This document shows, one piece after another, positions 8,877 through 17,108 of a stretch of 19,997 bases of DNA. Below the pieces are notes generated by a model. That model made no database searches. It was given only the letters and a program-made list of their open reading frames with translations, and had not been told where the DNA came from. Source of the DNA: Planctomycetaceae bacterium (lineage in GTDB: Bacteria > Planctomycetota > Planctomycetia > Planctomycetales > Planctomycetaceae); assembly GCA_003503535.1 (NCBI GenBank), contig DOCI01000083.1, positions 1 to 19,997 of the forward strand, in the 5' to 3' direction. A program made the position numbers and the translations under genes. Each line of letters opens with the position of its first letter. Within the stretch, counting starts at the first letter, position 1.

Positions 8877-11108
8877 ATGAAACTGACCTTACGATATTTA
8901 CTCGCTTATCTGGACGACATTCTCAAGCCTCAGGATGCGGCTGCGGTTGGGCGGCTTGTGAAATCGAGTCCGAACGCGACAACTCTAGTTGAGCGAATCC
9001 GGGCGTTAATCCGCATGCGCCGATTAACGGTTCCTGCACCTGCGGAGAAGAAAAAGGGACTCAATGCGAACGATGTCGCCGAGTATCTCGATAATCTGAC
9101 CCCTGTCGATGAAGTCGCAGCCTACGAGGAAAGTCTACTGAAATCCGATGAAAAACTGGCCGAAGTGGCTGGCACCCATCAGATTCTCTCGCTCGTTTTA
9201 GGGGGCCGGCCAAAAATTCCGGCGTCTACGAAATCACAGTTGCAGCAAATCGCCTTGTCCTTTTTACCTGAGGATGCGGAATTTCCAGACGACGCGAGCC
9301 AGTCGACGGGATCATCGGTCGAAATTCCAGCCATGGTCGCCCCTTCGATTGAGCCTGCCAGTCAGGAGATCGCCATCCCGTTTGAAATTCCTAAACGAAA
9401 CGATGGGTTCAAGCAGTTTGTTGTCATCCTCGGAGTTGTTTTACTACTGGGTGCCTGGGCTTACAGCATTCTGACAGATCCCTCCTTCCGGGACGCGGGC
9501 AAGGGTTATGTCGAGCGGAGCAGCGATAGCGAAGCGACTGTAAACGCTGATCTGGCAAACGGTGATCCGGTTGCCAATGTTGGAGAAGTTGGAACCTCAG
9601 AATTAGTAGCCAGTAATTCTGGCGAAAACTCTGTGAAAGTCCCCTCACCACAGAAAATGAATCAACAACCCCATATCGCTGTCACGACTCCGACAAGTCC
9701 AGCCGCACCTGCGAGCACAGGCTCGCCAAATATGCCGACTCCAGAGGGAACTGACAGCGAACTGGTTGCCAATAACATTCCTGGCCAACCAATGGTCCCC
9801 GCAGAAAATGCAGCGGGTAACGAAACCGGCAATGAAGCGATCGCTCCTGTTGTTGTACAGTCGAATCCAATCGAGTTTGCTCCCACGATGCTGTATGTCA
9901 CGGAGAATCAACCGCTCATTTATGTTCCAGGCGACTCTCAGACCGGAGGTTCCGTCGTTGCCAAAACCGGCACCGAAATCAAACTCAACAGCTCGCTGTT
10001 TTCTCCGCAATATACTTTGGCATCCTTCACGATTAATAATGATCGCGTCCGTTTGCAGATGAGAGAAAACAGTGCCGCTCAATTGACAGGTTCTGATAAC
10101 GAACAGACTCTTTCTCTCAGGTTGTTTCAAGGACACTATCTTCTGGAGGTTCTCCCGGAGGTTGGCGATGATAATTTGAAGTCGCTGCAACTGGAAATCG
10201 GTAAAAACACTTGGACGATTGTCTTACCAGAGGCCCCCACCACACTGGTTCTCGAAGTCATTCCACAACCGACCAACCAGTATGAACAGGTTCCAACCAA
10301 TGGTTTGTACGTGGCGAACCTTTGGTCAACTGGCGTTCCTGTCCGGCTTCAAATGGGAGCGAGCGAGCCTTCACCCCCAAAGAATTATTTTGCCTTGCTG
10401 CCTCTCAATCTGGCAACCACTCAGCTCCCCCCTGGTATCGAGCCCGATGCGGTTCCGGATAATAACAATAAGCCTCTTCCGGCTGAAAACGATCAACCGG
10501 CAGCAATCGATGCTCCTCCACTTCCTGCCTGGAGTGATGGGGGACCGTTGACGATGACGCTTTCGCAAAAGCGGGATCAGCAGGAATTCCTAAAGTATTT
10601 GGGCGCTTCCAAAAATCTCTGGCTCGATATGCAGGGAGTTGCTGACGACCCGAACCCACGTATCGCGGAACTGGCAACTCGGGTTCTTGCACTGGGAAGT
10701 CAATACGATTCTCTGGTCACAATCCTGGCCCGATCACCCCATGAAGAGACACGCACGGAAGCGATTCGAGGCCTGCGTATCTGGCTGCCCCAGGATCCAA
10801 GCCACCCTGAACTTCTGAAGGAATCGCTTGCTAAAACCTTCAATCCTGAAACGGCTCAGACAGTCTATACTTTGCTGTGGGGCTACACTCTGGAGGATGG
10901 CCGTCGGCCCGATATCTCGCGTCGGCTGGTGGACGGATTGCGTCACGAGCATGTCGCGGTCCGGGAATTGTCGATTTACTGGATTGCTGAATTGACTGGA
11001 CAAAAACTCGGTTATCGACCTCTGGCCGTGGCAACAACCCGCGAACAGGCCGTCACATCGTGGGAACGGCACCTGACACGAGTCGGAGCATTGGTCGCTC
11101 CGGAATAG
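8877..11108 (+). CDS. Large single-pass membrane protein with two anti-sigma-like domains, a FecR-like section and HEAT-like C-terminus
   Basis: A 743-residue protein of unknown role. Residues 8-48 (LLAYLDD-L-P-D-AAV..) and 67-107 (VAEYLDN-LTP-DEVAA..) are two copies of a pattern that matches the anti-sigma zinc-finger helix pair, but the His-x3-Cys-x2-Cys ligands are replaced (L27, S31, A34 in copy 1; S86, S90, K93 in copy 2). One membrane helix lies at 179-198. Then comes a low-complexity linker rich in Pro, Ser, Asn and Thr (about 215-335). Residues 337-430 resemble a FecR-type beta domain (GSVVAKTGTEIKL, then INNDRVRLQM and LRLFQGHYLLEV). The C-terminal part (585-735) has helical repeats like HEAT. 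The plan is that of a transmembrane anti-sigma or FecR-like regulator, but no sigma factor gene is next to it. The ribosome site is weak. Confidence 0.7.
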   Translation: MKLTLRYLLAYLDDILKPQDAAAVGRLVKSSPNATTLVERIRALIRMRRLTVPAPAEKKKGLNANDVAEYLDNLTPVDEVAAYEESLLKSDEKLAEVAGTHQILSLVLGGRPKIPASTKSQLQQIALSFLPEDAEFPDDASQSTGSSVEIPAMVAPSIEPASQEIAIPFEIPKRNDGFKQFVVILGVVLLLGAWAYSILTDPSFRDAGKGYVERSSDSEATVNADLANGDPVANVGEVGTSELVASNSGENSVKVPSPQKMNQQPHIAVTTPTSPAAPASTGSPNMPTPEGTDSELVANNIPGQPMVPAENAAGNETGNEAIAPVVVQSNPIEFAPTMLYVTENQPLIYVPGDSQTGGSVVAKTGTEIKLNSSLFSPQYTLASFTINNDRVRLQMRENSAAQLTGSDNEQTLSLRLFQGHYLLEVLPEVGDDNLKSLQLEIGKNTWTIVLPEAPTTLVLEVIPQPTNQYEQVPTNGLYVANLWSTGVPVRLQMGASEPSPPKNYFALLPLNLATTQLPPGIEPDAVPDNNNKPLPAENDQPAAIDAPPLPAWSDGGPLTMTLSQKRDQQEFLKYLGASKNLWLDMQGVADDPNPRIAELATRVLALGSQYDSLVTILARSPHEETRTEAIRGLRIWLPQDPSHPELLKESLAKTFNPETAQTVYTLLWGYTLEDGRRPDISRRLVDGLRHEHVAVRELSIYWIAELTGQKLGYRPLAVATTREQAVTSWERHLTRVGALVAPE

Positions 11109-11270
11109 TATTTCAGGAATGTTATTTTTGAGAGTCTGCAATTTTTTTGACGAAAATGCTTCCCGAGTTTGTTGTGGGGAAGGTACAATGCTCGAAATTT
11201 GTCAACCAATCCGAGCAGAGTGATACGACTCTCTCGATCCGTTTCCACAAACCTATAAAAGGTTCCACTT

Positions 11271-12002
11271 ATGAGTTACTCGAACGAATACGAATCGTTT
11301 GGTGGCAGTCCCTTTGCGATTGATGCCGCACGTGATGAACGAGCTGCGTTTATTCGTAAAACATATGCCCACCTTGCCGGGGCAATTGTCGTTTTTGCTG
11401 GGTTACTGTTCATCTTCTGCAGTACTCCCGCGATACGGGACCCACTCGTAAGGTTAATGATGGGCGGACAATGGTTCATTGTACTGGCGGCCTTTATCGG
11501 AATCAGCTGGCTGGCCGACTGGTGGGCTCACCGCAGCACTTCTTTGACTACGCAGTATGCGGGCCTGATACTTTACACAGTTGCCGAGGCAGTCATCTTC
11601 GTCCCTCTGGTTTATTATGCATGGTTCATGCTTGGTAAGCCGGAAATGATAGCCCAGGCAGGTTTCCTGACATTGGTAACGTTTGGCGGTCTGACAGCGT
11701 TCGTGTTCATCAGTGGAGCCGATTTCTCTTTTCTGCGTGGTTTCCTGATGCTGGCCGGTGTGCTCGCCATGGGCGCGATTGTCGTCTCGATTTTCATGCC
11801 TATGGGAGATGGTTTTGGCCTGATCTTCACGATCGCCATGCTGGGCTTAAGTGCCGGCTACATCCTGTATGATACCTCCAACGTGCTGCATCATTACCGC
11901 ACCGATCAACACGTCGCTGCTTCGCTGGCGCTGTTTGCTTCTGTCGCCCTGATGTTCTGGTACATGATTCGTCTGCTCATGTATCTGCAGAGTAACGACT
12001 AA
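11271..12002 (+). CDS. Bax inhibitor-1/YccA family membrane protein
   Basis: A 243-residue protein with seven predicted membrane helices (about 33-50, 68-86, 96-118, 127-147, 155-175, 182-200, 215-239) after a polar N-terminus, the layout of the Bax inhibitor-1 family. The signature segment GYILYDTSNVLHHY (196-209) carries the conserved Asp (D201). Bacterial relatives such as Bacillus YetJ are pH-gated calcium leak channels using a pair of Asp residues; the second one, expected in the last helix, is absent here (serine-224 by alignment to RLL at 234-236). The ATG follows AAAGG at a fair distance. It is flanked downstream by a strong terminator, so it is probably the last gene of its transcript. 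Confidence 0.88.
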   Translation: MSYSNEYESFGGSPFAIDAARDERAAFIRKTYAHLAGAIVVFAGLLFIFCSTPAIRDPLVRLMMGGQWFIVLAAFIGISWLADWWAHRSTSLTTQYAGLILYTVAEAVIFVPLVYYAWFMLGKPEMIAQAGFLTLVTFGGLTAFVFISGADFSFLRGFLMLAGVLAMGAIVVSIFMPMGDGFGLIFTIAMLGLSAGYILYDTSNVLHHYRTDQHVAASLALFASVALMFWYMIRLLMYLQSND

Positions 12003-12024
12003 TCAAGAATTTCTTTGATTCACC

Positions 12025-12061
12025 AAACGCTCCTGAATGAACAGATTCAGGAGCGTTTTTT
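12025..12061 (+). terminator. Intrinsic terminator after the Bax-inhibitor-1 gene
   Basis: A perfect 14-bp stem, AAACGCTCCTGAAT (12025-12038) with ATTCAGGAGCGTTT (12045-12058), a six-base loop, and a run of six T (12056-12061). It starts 22 bp after the stop codon. The remaining 226 bp up to the next gene hold nothing I can identify. Confidence 0.95.
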
Positions 12062-12287
12062 ATTTGTCCAACAGGATCTAACTCTGCATAGGTCGAATTC
12101 ATCATGAATAATGACCGCCACAACTCTAAGATTTTCATTGATCTGATTTTTGTGAGTTCACCTGATCCCATCTAATTCAGTCGAAGTCCATCGGCTGGTT
12201 TGTTAAAATCAACAACTGAAAACATGACAGGTTCGCACTGTCGAAACATGCGGCTGCAGTAAACAAGTTAAGTAAAAAGACAGACAG

Positions 12288-14117
12288 ATGAATCCTCCAA
12301 GCGTCTCAAAGTGTAAAACAATCGTGAAGAATGCTGTGACGGCTAAGCTGTTGACTGGCGGTGCAGCGAAAAATATCAAACGCTGGTTGTCGGAGCCGCA
12401 ATATGCCGAATATGTCGATCCAATCATAGAATTGATTCAGGCCGAACAGTTCGGCAAACTGGATGCACTGTTCTGGGAAGTGATCTCATTCGGCACGGGA
12501 GGGCGTCGCGGACCCATGGCCGATTTCGGATCCGCCACAATCAATCCCCGCACAATTGCTGAGTCTGCTCACGGTCTGGCGACGTATCTGAAACAGTCAG
12601 GAATCAATGGCAGTAATCATGCGGTTGTGACATGCGATTCCCGCAATCGTTCCATGGAATTTGCCCGCCTGACGGCCTGTGTGTTTGCCGCTCATGGTTT
12701 GAAAGTCTCCTTCTTTCCTGTTCCCCGCTCCACTCCCGAACTCTCCTTCGCCGTCAGATATCTCAAATGTGACATCGGGGTCATGATTTCCGCTTCACAC
12801 AATCCACCTGCCGATAACGGTTTCAAAGCCTACTGGAACACCGGCGGTCAGGTTCTGCCTCCACACGACAAAGGGATTGTCGATTGCGTTTACGATGCCG
12901 GTGAGATTCCCGTCGTTGACTTTGAAGCGGGGGTCCAGTCGGGAAGTATTGAAATCCTCGATGAAAAAATAGACGAGGCCTACCACGACGCGGTCCTTGG
13001 AATGTCCCTGTCAGATTCACGAGACCTGAATGCAATTTACACTCCATTGCATGGAGTTGGGGAAACGGCCTGCTTTCAAATCCTGAAAAAAGCCGGGTTT
13101 GAAAGTGTTCAGATTCTCGAATGTCAGCGCGAGCCGAACGGCAACTTTCCGAATGTCGATCAACACATGCCCAATCCGGAGCGGACTGAAGTCTTCAAGG
13201 AAGGTATTGAGAAAGCCAACGAAGTTAACGCTTCTGTGATTCTCGCTTCCGATCCCGATGCCGATCGGTTGGGAGTTTGTGTGCGCAATTCGGCTGGTCA
13301 GTTTGTGCATTTGACAGGCAATCAAATCGGCTCGTTGATTGTCGATTACATTTTGAGAAAACGCTCAGAAAACGGGACGTTATCTCCCGAACATTTCGTC
13401 GTTGAAACTCTAGTTACAACTCCGCTGATCGGAGCAATTTCTCATGCCCACAATGTCAAATGTATCGATGACCTGCTCGTCGGATTCAAATACATTGGCG
13501 AAGCGATGGATGCGGGAGGACCGGAGAAGTTTGTGTTTGGAGCTGAAGAGTCTCTCGGATTTCTCGCCGGAACTTACGCCCGCGATAAAGATGCCGGGAT
13601 CGCATCACTTTACATTTGCGAAACCGCAGCAGAACTGCAACAGCAGGGAAAGAGCCTGCTCGATCGTCTCGATGAACTCTACAAAAAGCATGGTTATTTT
13701 CTTGAGGGACAGAAGTCTCAAGTCTGTACCGGCTCAAGTGGAAAAGCTCAGATCAACGCCCTGATGCACGCGTTCCGTGTTTCACCACCCACGGAACTGG
13801 GGGGCATTGCACTGAATTCCGTTCGCGATTTCGAGCGGCATCAAATCCGCGGCCTGCCCGAAAACCTGGAGATTTCCGATTTGCCGGCACCGAGTGGCAA
13901 TCTGCTCTTCTTTGAAGCGGCTACGGAAACAAAGTCCGTTCGCATTGCCGTACGACCTTCAGGAACAGAACCGAAAATTAAATTCTATCTCTTCGTCAGT
14001 TCACAGGTTGGCCAAAATATTCTGGACGACGTGAAAATCGAGACCAAAGAAGTTTATCAATCCGTCCAGGCAGATTTGATGAAATGGATCGAAATTCAGC
14101 TCGCAACGAATTCGTGA
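12288..14117 (+). CDS. Phosphoglucomutase/phosphomannomutase family protein (phospho-sugar mutase)
   Basis: Moves a phosphate between C1 and C6 of a hexose phosphate, linking glycolysis to polysaccharide and nucleotide-sugar synthesis. All four domain signatures of the alpha-D-phosphohexomutases are present: catalytic serine S170 in ISASHNPP, magnesium loop DPDADR (D322, D324, D326), sugar-recognition GAEESLG (418-424), and phosphate-binding RPSGTEPK (556-563). At 609 residues it is in the range of the PGM2-like group that includes Bacillus PgcA, longer than the 450-residue ManB/GlmM type; an N-terminal extension precedes the SFGTGGRRG motif (67-75), where the fold begins. A glucose preference is therefore more likely than glucosamine, though not proven by sequence. 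The ATG at 12288 has only a purine-rich stretch ahead. It faces the two-component genes tail to tail. Confidence 0.93.
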   Translation: MNPPSVSKCKTIVKNAVTAKLLTGGAAKNIKRWLSEPQYAEYVDPIIELIQAEQFGKLDALFWEVISFGTGGRRGPMADFGSATINPRTIAESAHGLATYLKQSGINGSNHAVVTCDSRNRSMEFARLTACVFAAHGLKVSFFPVPRSTPELSFAVRYLKCDIGVMISASHNPPADNGFKAYWNTGGQVLPPHDKGIVDCVYDAGEIPVVDFEAGVQSGSIEILDEKIDEAYHDAVLGMSLSDSRDLNAIYTPLHGVGETACFQILKKAGFESVQILECQREPNGNFPNVDQHMPNPERTEVFKEGIEKANEVNASVILASDPDADRLGVCVRNSAGQFVHLTGNQIGSLIVDYILRKRSENGTLSPEHFVVETLVTTPLIGAISHAHNVKCIDDLLVGFKYIGEAMDAGGPEKFVFGAEESLGFLAGTYARDKDAGIASLYICETAAELQQQGKSLLDRLDELYKKHGYFLEGQKSQVCTGSSGKAQINALMHAFRVSPPTELGGIALNSVRDFERHQIRGLPENLEISDLPAPSGNLLFFEAATETKSVRIAVRPSGTEPKIKFYLFVSSQVGQNILDDVKIETKEVYQSVQADLMKWIEIQLATNS

Positions 14118-14290
14118 TGAACACATCTGGAATCGAGGCCTTCTTATTCTCACTCGCTCAAATAGAACGCGAGGGGCACAAACGGATTTGATGCTCCTGC
14201 TTCAAGTCACGATGGAGTTCGAACGTCTTTAACGGCAAATGCCGCACATGCGAGGGTGCTTTGCAATTAATAATGGAGCCCGATAAACAA
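14118..14290. other. Gap between convergent genes, no feature identified
   Basis: These 173 bp separate the mutase stop from the stop of the response regulator. I looked for a stem with a T tract on either strand and saw none that is convincing, so termination here may depend on Rho or on a hairpin too imperfect to judge by eye. Confidence 0.5.
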
Positions 14291-15673
14291 TCACTTTGCA
14301 TCTTGATCCTCTGACTGTTTCAGCTTTCGATAGATCGTCTTCCGGTCGAGACCCAATATGCGGGCGGCCTGGGTTTGGTTGCCGTCGACGGCTTCCAGGA
14401 CGTGGGTAATGTAGCGGCGTTCGATTTCTTCCATCGAGACCAGTTCTTCGGGATCGAGGCCTCCAATGAAGACGGTACCTCCTTTAAAGTTGCGGATCTT
14501 TTCTGGCAAATCTTCAACGGTAATTTTATCGTAACGCGTCAGGGCAACTGCTCTCTCCATGACATTGCGTAATTCCCGGACATTGCCCGGCCAGGAATAA
14601 CTGAAGAGTTTCTCTGCGACTCCATCCGCCAATCCGGAAATTGGTTTTTTCTCGCTGGATGCAAATTGCTTCAGGAAGTACTCGGCTAGACGCAGAATAT
14701 CTGCTCCGCGGGATCGAAGTGGGGGAAGTTCAATTTTGATGACGTTGACCCGATAATACAGATCTTCTCGGAAACGTCCTTCCGAAACCGAAGTCTCCAG
14801 ATCGCGATTCGTGGCAGTGAGCACTCTGACATTGAAGGGGAATTCTTTATCACTTCCGACGGGTCGAATTTTTCGTACTTCCAAGGCACGCAAAAGTTTC
14901 GCCTGCATCGAGAGAGGCAACTCGCCCATTTCATCCAGCAGCAATGTCCCGCCTTCGGCTTCAATAAACAGCCCTTTTCGTTCTCCCCGGGCGTCGGTAA
15001 AAGCGCCTTTGACGTGGCCGAACAATTCACTTTCGAGCAAATTCTCATTTATCGCGGCACAGTTAATCGCAACAAAGGGTTTATCGGAGCGACGGCTTCC
15101 GGCATGGATCGAACGAGCGACCAGTTCTTTACCAGTCCCGCTTTCACCTGTGATGAGCACAGCCGCATCGGAAGAGGCGACCTGCGAGAGATGATCGTAT
15201 AACTTCCGCATCACCGGGCTTTGCCCCAGCATTTCACCAAACATAGTCGCGCTGTTTTGGTTGGATTCGAGGAGCCGAACCTGTTCTGTCAGCCGACGAT
15301 GCTCGATTGCACGTTGCAAAGTGATTGCAAGCAGATCCATCTCGATGGGCTTCGTAATGAAATCATACGCACCGGATCGCATTGCATTGACCGCCGTTTC
15401 CATCGACCCAAATGCGGTCATCACGACGACCGGGATATCTGGTCGGTTTTGCGTGAGTTGTTCACACAACTGCAGACCCGTTGTAACAGGCATCCGCACA
15501 TCGGTCAGGATGACTTCAAATTCGTATTTGTGAATGGCTTCCATCGCATCCTGAGCCGAAGTGTACCAGCGGCTGGAAATGCCGCGAAGACGTAAGTCGG
15601 TCTCGATCAATTCACACATATTCCGTTCGTCGTCGACGATCATCACCTGATAGGATTCTGTCTTCTTAGTCAT
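14291..15673 (-). CDS. NtrC-family sigma-54-dependent response regulator
   Basis: A 460-residue transcription activator. The receiver domain (about 8-122) has the acidic pair D14-D15, phosphoacceptor D58 in ILTDVRMP, T86 and K108. The AAA+ domain (about 148-375) has Walker A GESGTGKE (176-183), Walker B GGTLLLDE (241-248), and the sigma-54 contact loop as GAFTDA (223-228) rather than GAFTGA. The C-terminus has a Fis-type helix-turn-helix (NQTQAARILGLDRKTIYRKLK, 432-452). Phosphorylated, it should bind upstream sites and drive sigma-54 promoters. Its ATG overlaps the kinase stop codon by four bases (ATGA at 15670-15673), and AAGAGGT inside the end of the kinase gene is a good ribosome site, so translation is probably coupled. 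Targets are unknown; the adjacent Bat-type gene is a candidate. Confidence 0.96.
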   Translation of the reverse strand: MTKKTESYQVMIVDDERNMCELIETDLRLRGISSRWYTSAQDAMEAIHKYEFEVILTDVRMPVTTGLQLCEQLTQNRPDIPVVVMTAFGSMETAVNAMRSGAYDFITKPIEMDLLAITLQRAIEHRRLTEQVRLLESNQNSATMFGEMLGQSPVMRKLYDHLSQVASSDAAVLITGESGTGKELVARSIHAGSRRSDKPFVAINCAAINENLLESELFGHVKGAFTDARGERKGLFIEAEGGTLLLDEMGELPLSMQAKLLRALEVRKIRPVGSDKEFPFNVRVLTATNRDLETSVSEGRFREDLYYRVNVIKIELPPLRSRGADILRLAEYFLKQFASSEKKPISGLADGVAEKLFSYSWPGNVRELRNVMERAVALTRYDKITVEDLPEKIRNFKGGTVFIGGLDPEELVSMEEIERRYITHVLEAVDGNQTQAARILGLDRKTIYRKLKQSEDQDAK

Positions 15674-17058
15674 GATTTATTGACCTCTTGAATCGCAGAA
15701 TTCGAATCGGACGCTGGGAATGTGATCGTGAATGTTGTGCCGGTTTCGGGATTGGAAGAAACCTGGATATCGCCAGAATGTTCTCGAACGATACCATAGG
15801 CAATCGACAATCCCAGTCCAGTCCCCTGCCCCACATCTTTGGTCGTGTAGAATGGTTCGAACACCTGATTGACATCGGCCAGTTCAATACCGACGCCCGA
15901 GTCAATCACCTGAATGTGGATATCGTCATGGGAGGTTTTCAGTAAATTGATTGTGATCATCCCACCGTTGGGCATCGCGGCGATGGCGTTGGTGATCAGA
16001 TTGGACAGGACTTGCTGAATTTGAGCAACATCACCGTCGATGTATAGCGTTTCAGCAGGCAGATTTGTGGCAAGTTGGATGTTGGCTTTTTCAGTCAGGG
16101 TTTGCATCAAATCACAAGTTCGATGAATGACACCATTCAAGTCAATCGAGGAATAGGGGGCTGATTTCTGCCTGGAGAAATCGAGCAGTTGTCGAATGAT
16201 CGTCGTCATCCGATTCGCTTCCGACTGAATCGTTTCCGCACTCTGGACAATTTCCTCGGTTGTCAACTTTCCACTTTTGATCAGTCCTGCACGACCGGAG
16301 ATAACGTTCAATGGCGTGCCCAGTTCGTGAGCGATTCCGGCAGACAGTGTGCCAATCGTACCGAGTCGGTTTGTATGCCGAATCGTGTTCAACTGCTGGT
16401 GGATGCGGCGACTCATCTCGCTGATCGCAATGGCCAGTCTTCCAAGTTCATCATGACTCGTGACGACTGGAGTTTGATCGAGTTGGCCTTCACCGATTTG
16501 CTTAACCTGCACCACCAGTCGATTCAGTGGCTTTCCAATCAGTTGGATGCCACCAAAGTAAATCACAACTCCCGAAAAGGCGGCGACCCCCAATAGCGAC
16601 ATGAGGGATCTGACGACCGCCCCTCGGGTAAACGCATCCTGCTTTTCGAGTGGTTCTGAAACCTCAACAGTTCCCGAGTCGCTTTCCCCCAGGGGAATTG
16701 GAATGTACGAATAAGCCTTACGATTTCCATTGGCATCGGTAATGGAAATACTGGACGTTTCCCGGGATGTCGTCTGAGTCAGTTGAGAACTCGTATCCTT
16801 GCCATCAACCCAGCGAACCTCCGGACCATCCAGTTGACGAGTCGATACCTCCAGAGCACGTTTGACTGTAATCGTCCCTCCCTCTTCGTAAGCCTGCTTG
16901 ATCGTAGGGGTAAGTGCATCAGCGATATCGGAAGCATGAGCAGTACGTCGCTCGACCTCCCAGTCATTTTGTCGCCTGAGCGTTTGCCAGGTAAAGACAG
17001 AGACAATCGCGAAAACGCCGAAGAGAAAGACCAGGATCAATTTGGCGGCAAGTTTCAT
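15670..17058 (-). CDS. Membrane sensor histidine kinase (NtrB/ZraS type)
   Basis: A 462-residue kinase expected to phosphorylate the overlapping sigma-54 activator. TM1 is about 4-24, then an extracytoplasmic sensor domain of about 120 residues (25-147), TM2 about 148-168, and a HAMP linker (about 170-222). The dimerisation domain has the phosphoacceptor H244 in SAGIAHELGTPLN. The ATP domain has the N box LSNLITNAIAAMP (351-363), G1 DSGVG (386-390) and G2 GTGLGLS (412-418). The sensor region matches no family I recognise; it contains SITDANGNRKAYSYIP (105-120), a turn-rich segment reminiscent of PAS-like extracytoplasmic sensors, but this is weak. No ribosome site is seen before the ATG, which lies 50 bp after the stop of the Bat-type gene, so it may depend on the same mRNA. 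Confidence 0.94.
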   Translation of the reverse strand: MKLAAKLILVFLFGVFAIVSVFTWQTLRRQNDWEVERRTAHASDIADALTPTIKQAYEEGGTITVKRALEVSTRQLDGPEVRWVDGKDTSSQLTQTTSRETSSISITDANGNRKAYSYIPIPLGESDSGTVEVSEPLEKQDAFTRGAVVRSLMSLLGVAAFSGVVIYFGGIQLIGKPLNRLVVQVKQIGEGQLDQTPVVTSHDELGRLAIAISEMSRRIHQQLNTIRHTNRLGTIGTLSAGIAHELGTPLNVISGRAGLIKSGKLTTEEIVQSAETIQSEANRMTTIIRQLLDFSRQKSAPYSSIDLNGVIHRTCDLMQTLTEKANIQLATNLPAETLYIDGDVAQIQQVLSNLITNAIAAMPNGGMITINLLKTSHDDIHIQVIDSGVGIELADVNQVFEPFYTTKDVGQGTGLGLSIAYGIVREHSGDIQVSSNPETGTTFTITFPASDSNSAIQEVNKS

Positions 17059-17108
17059 TGTTTAAACGATCAATTGAATGCATATCTGGAAAGTGTCTGT
17101 CATTTCCA

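Noticed and set aside
9645..10190. Minus-strand open frame of 181 codons inside the 743-residue protein gene
   Set aside because: Antisense to a low-complexity linker where stops are rare; no domain seen.
11147..11189. TTGACG and TACAAT as a possible promoter ahead of the Bax-inhibitor-1 gene
   Set aside because: The spacing is 31 bp, far from the usual 17, and no better pair is seen.
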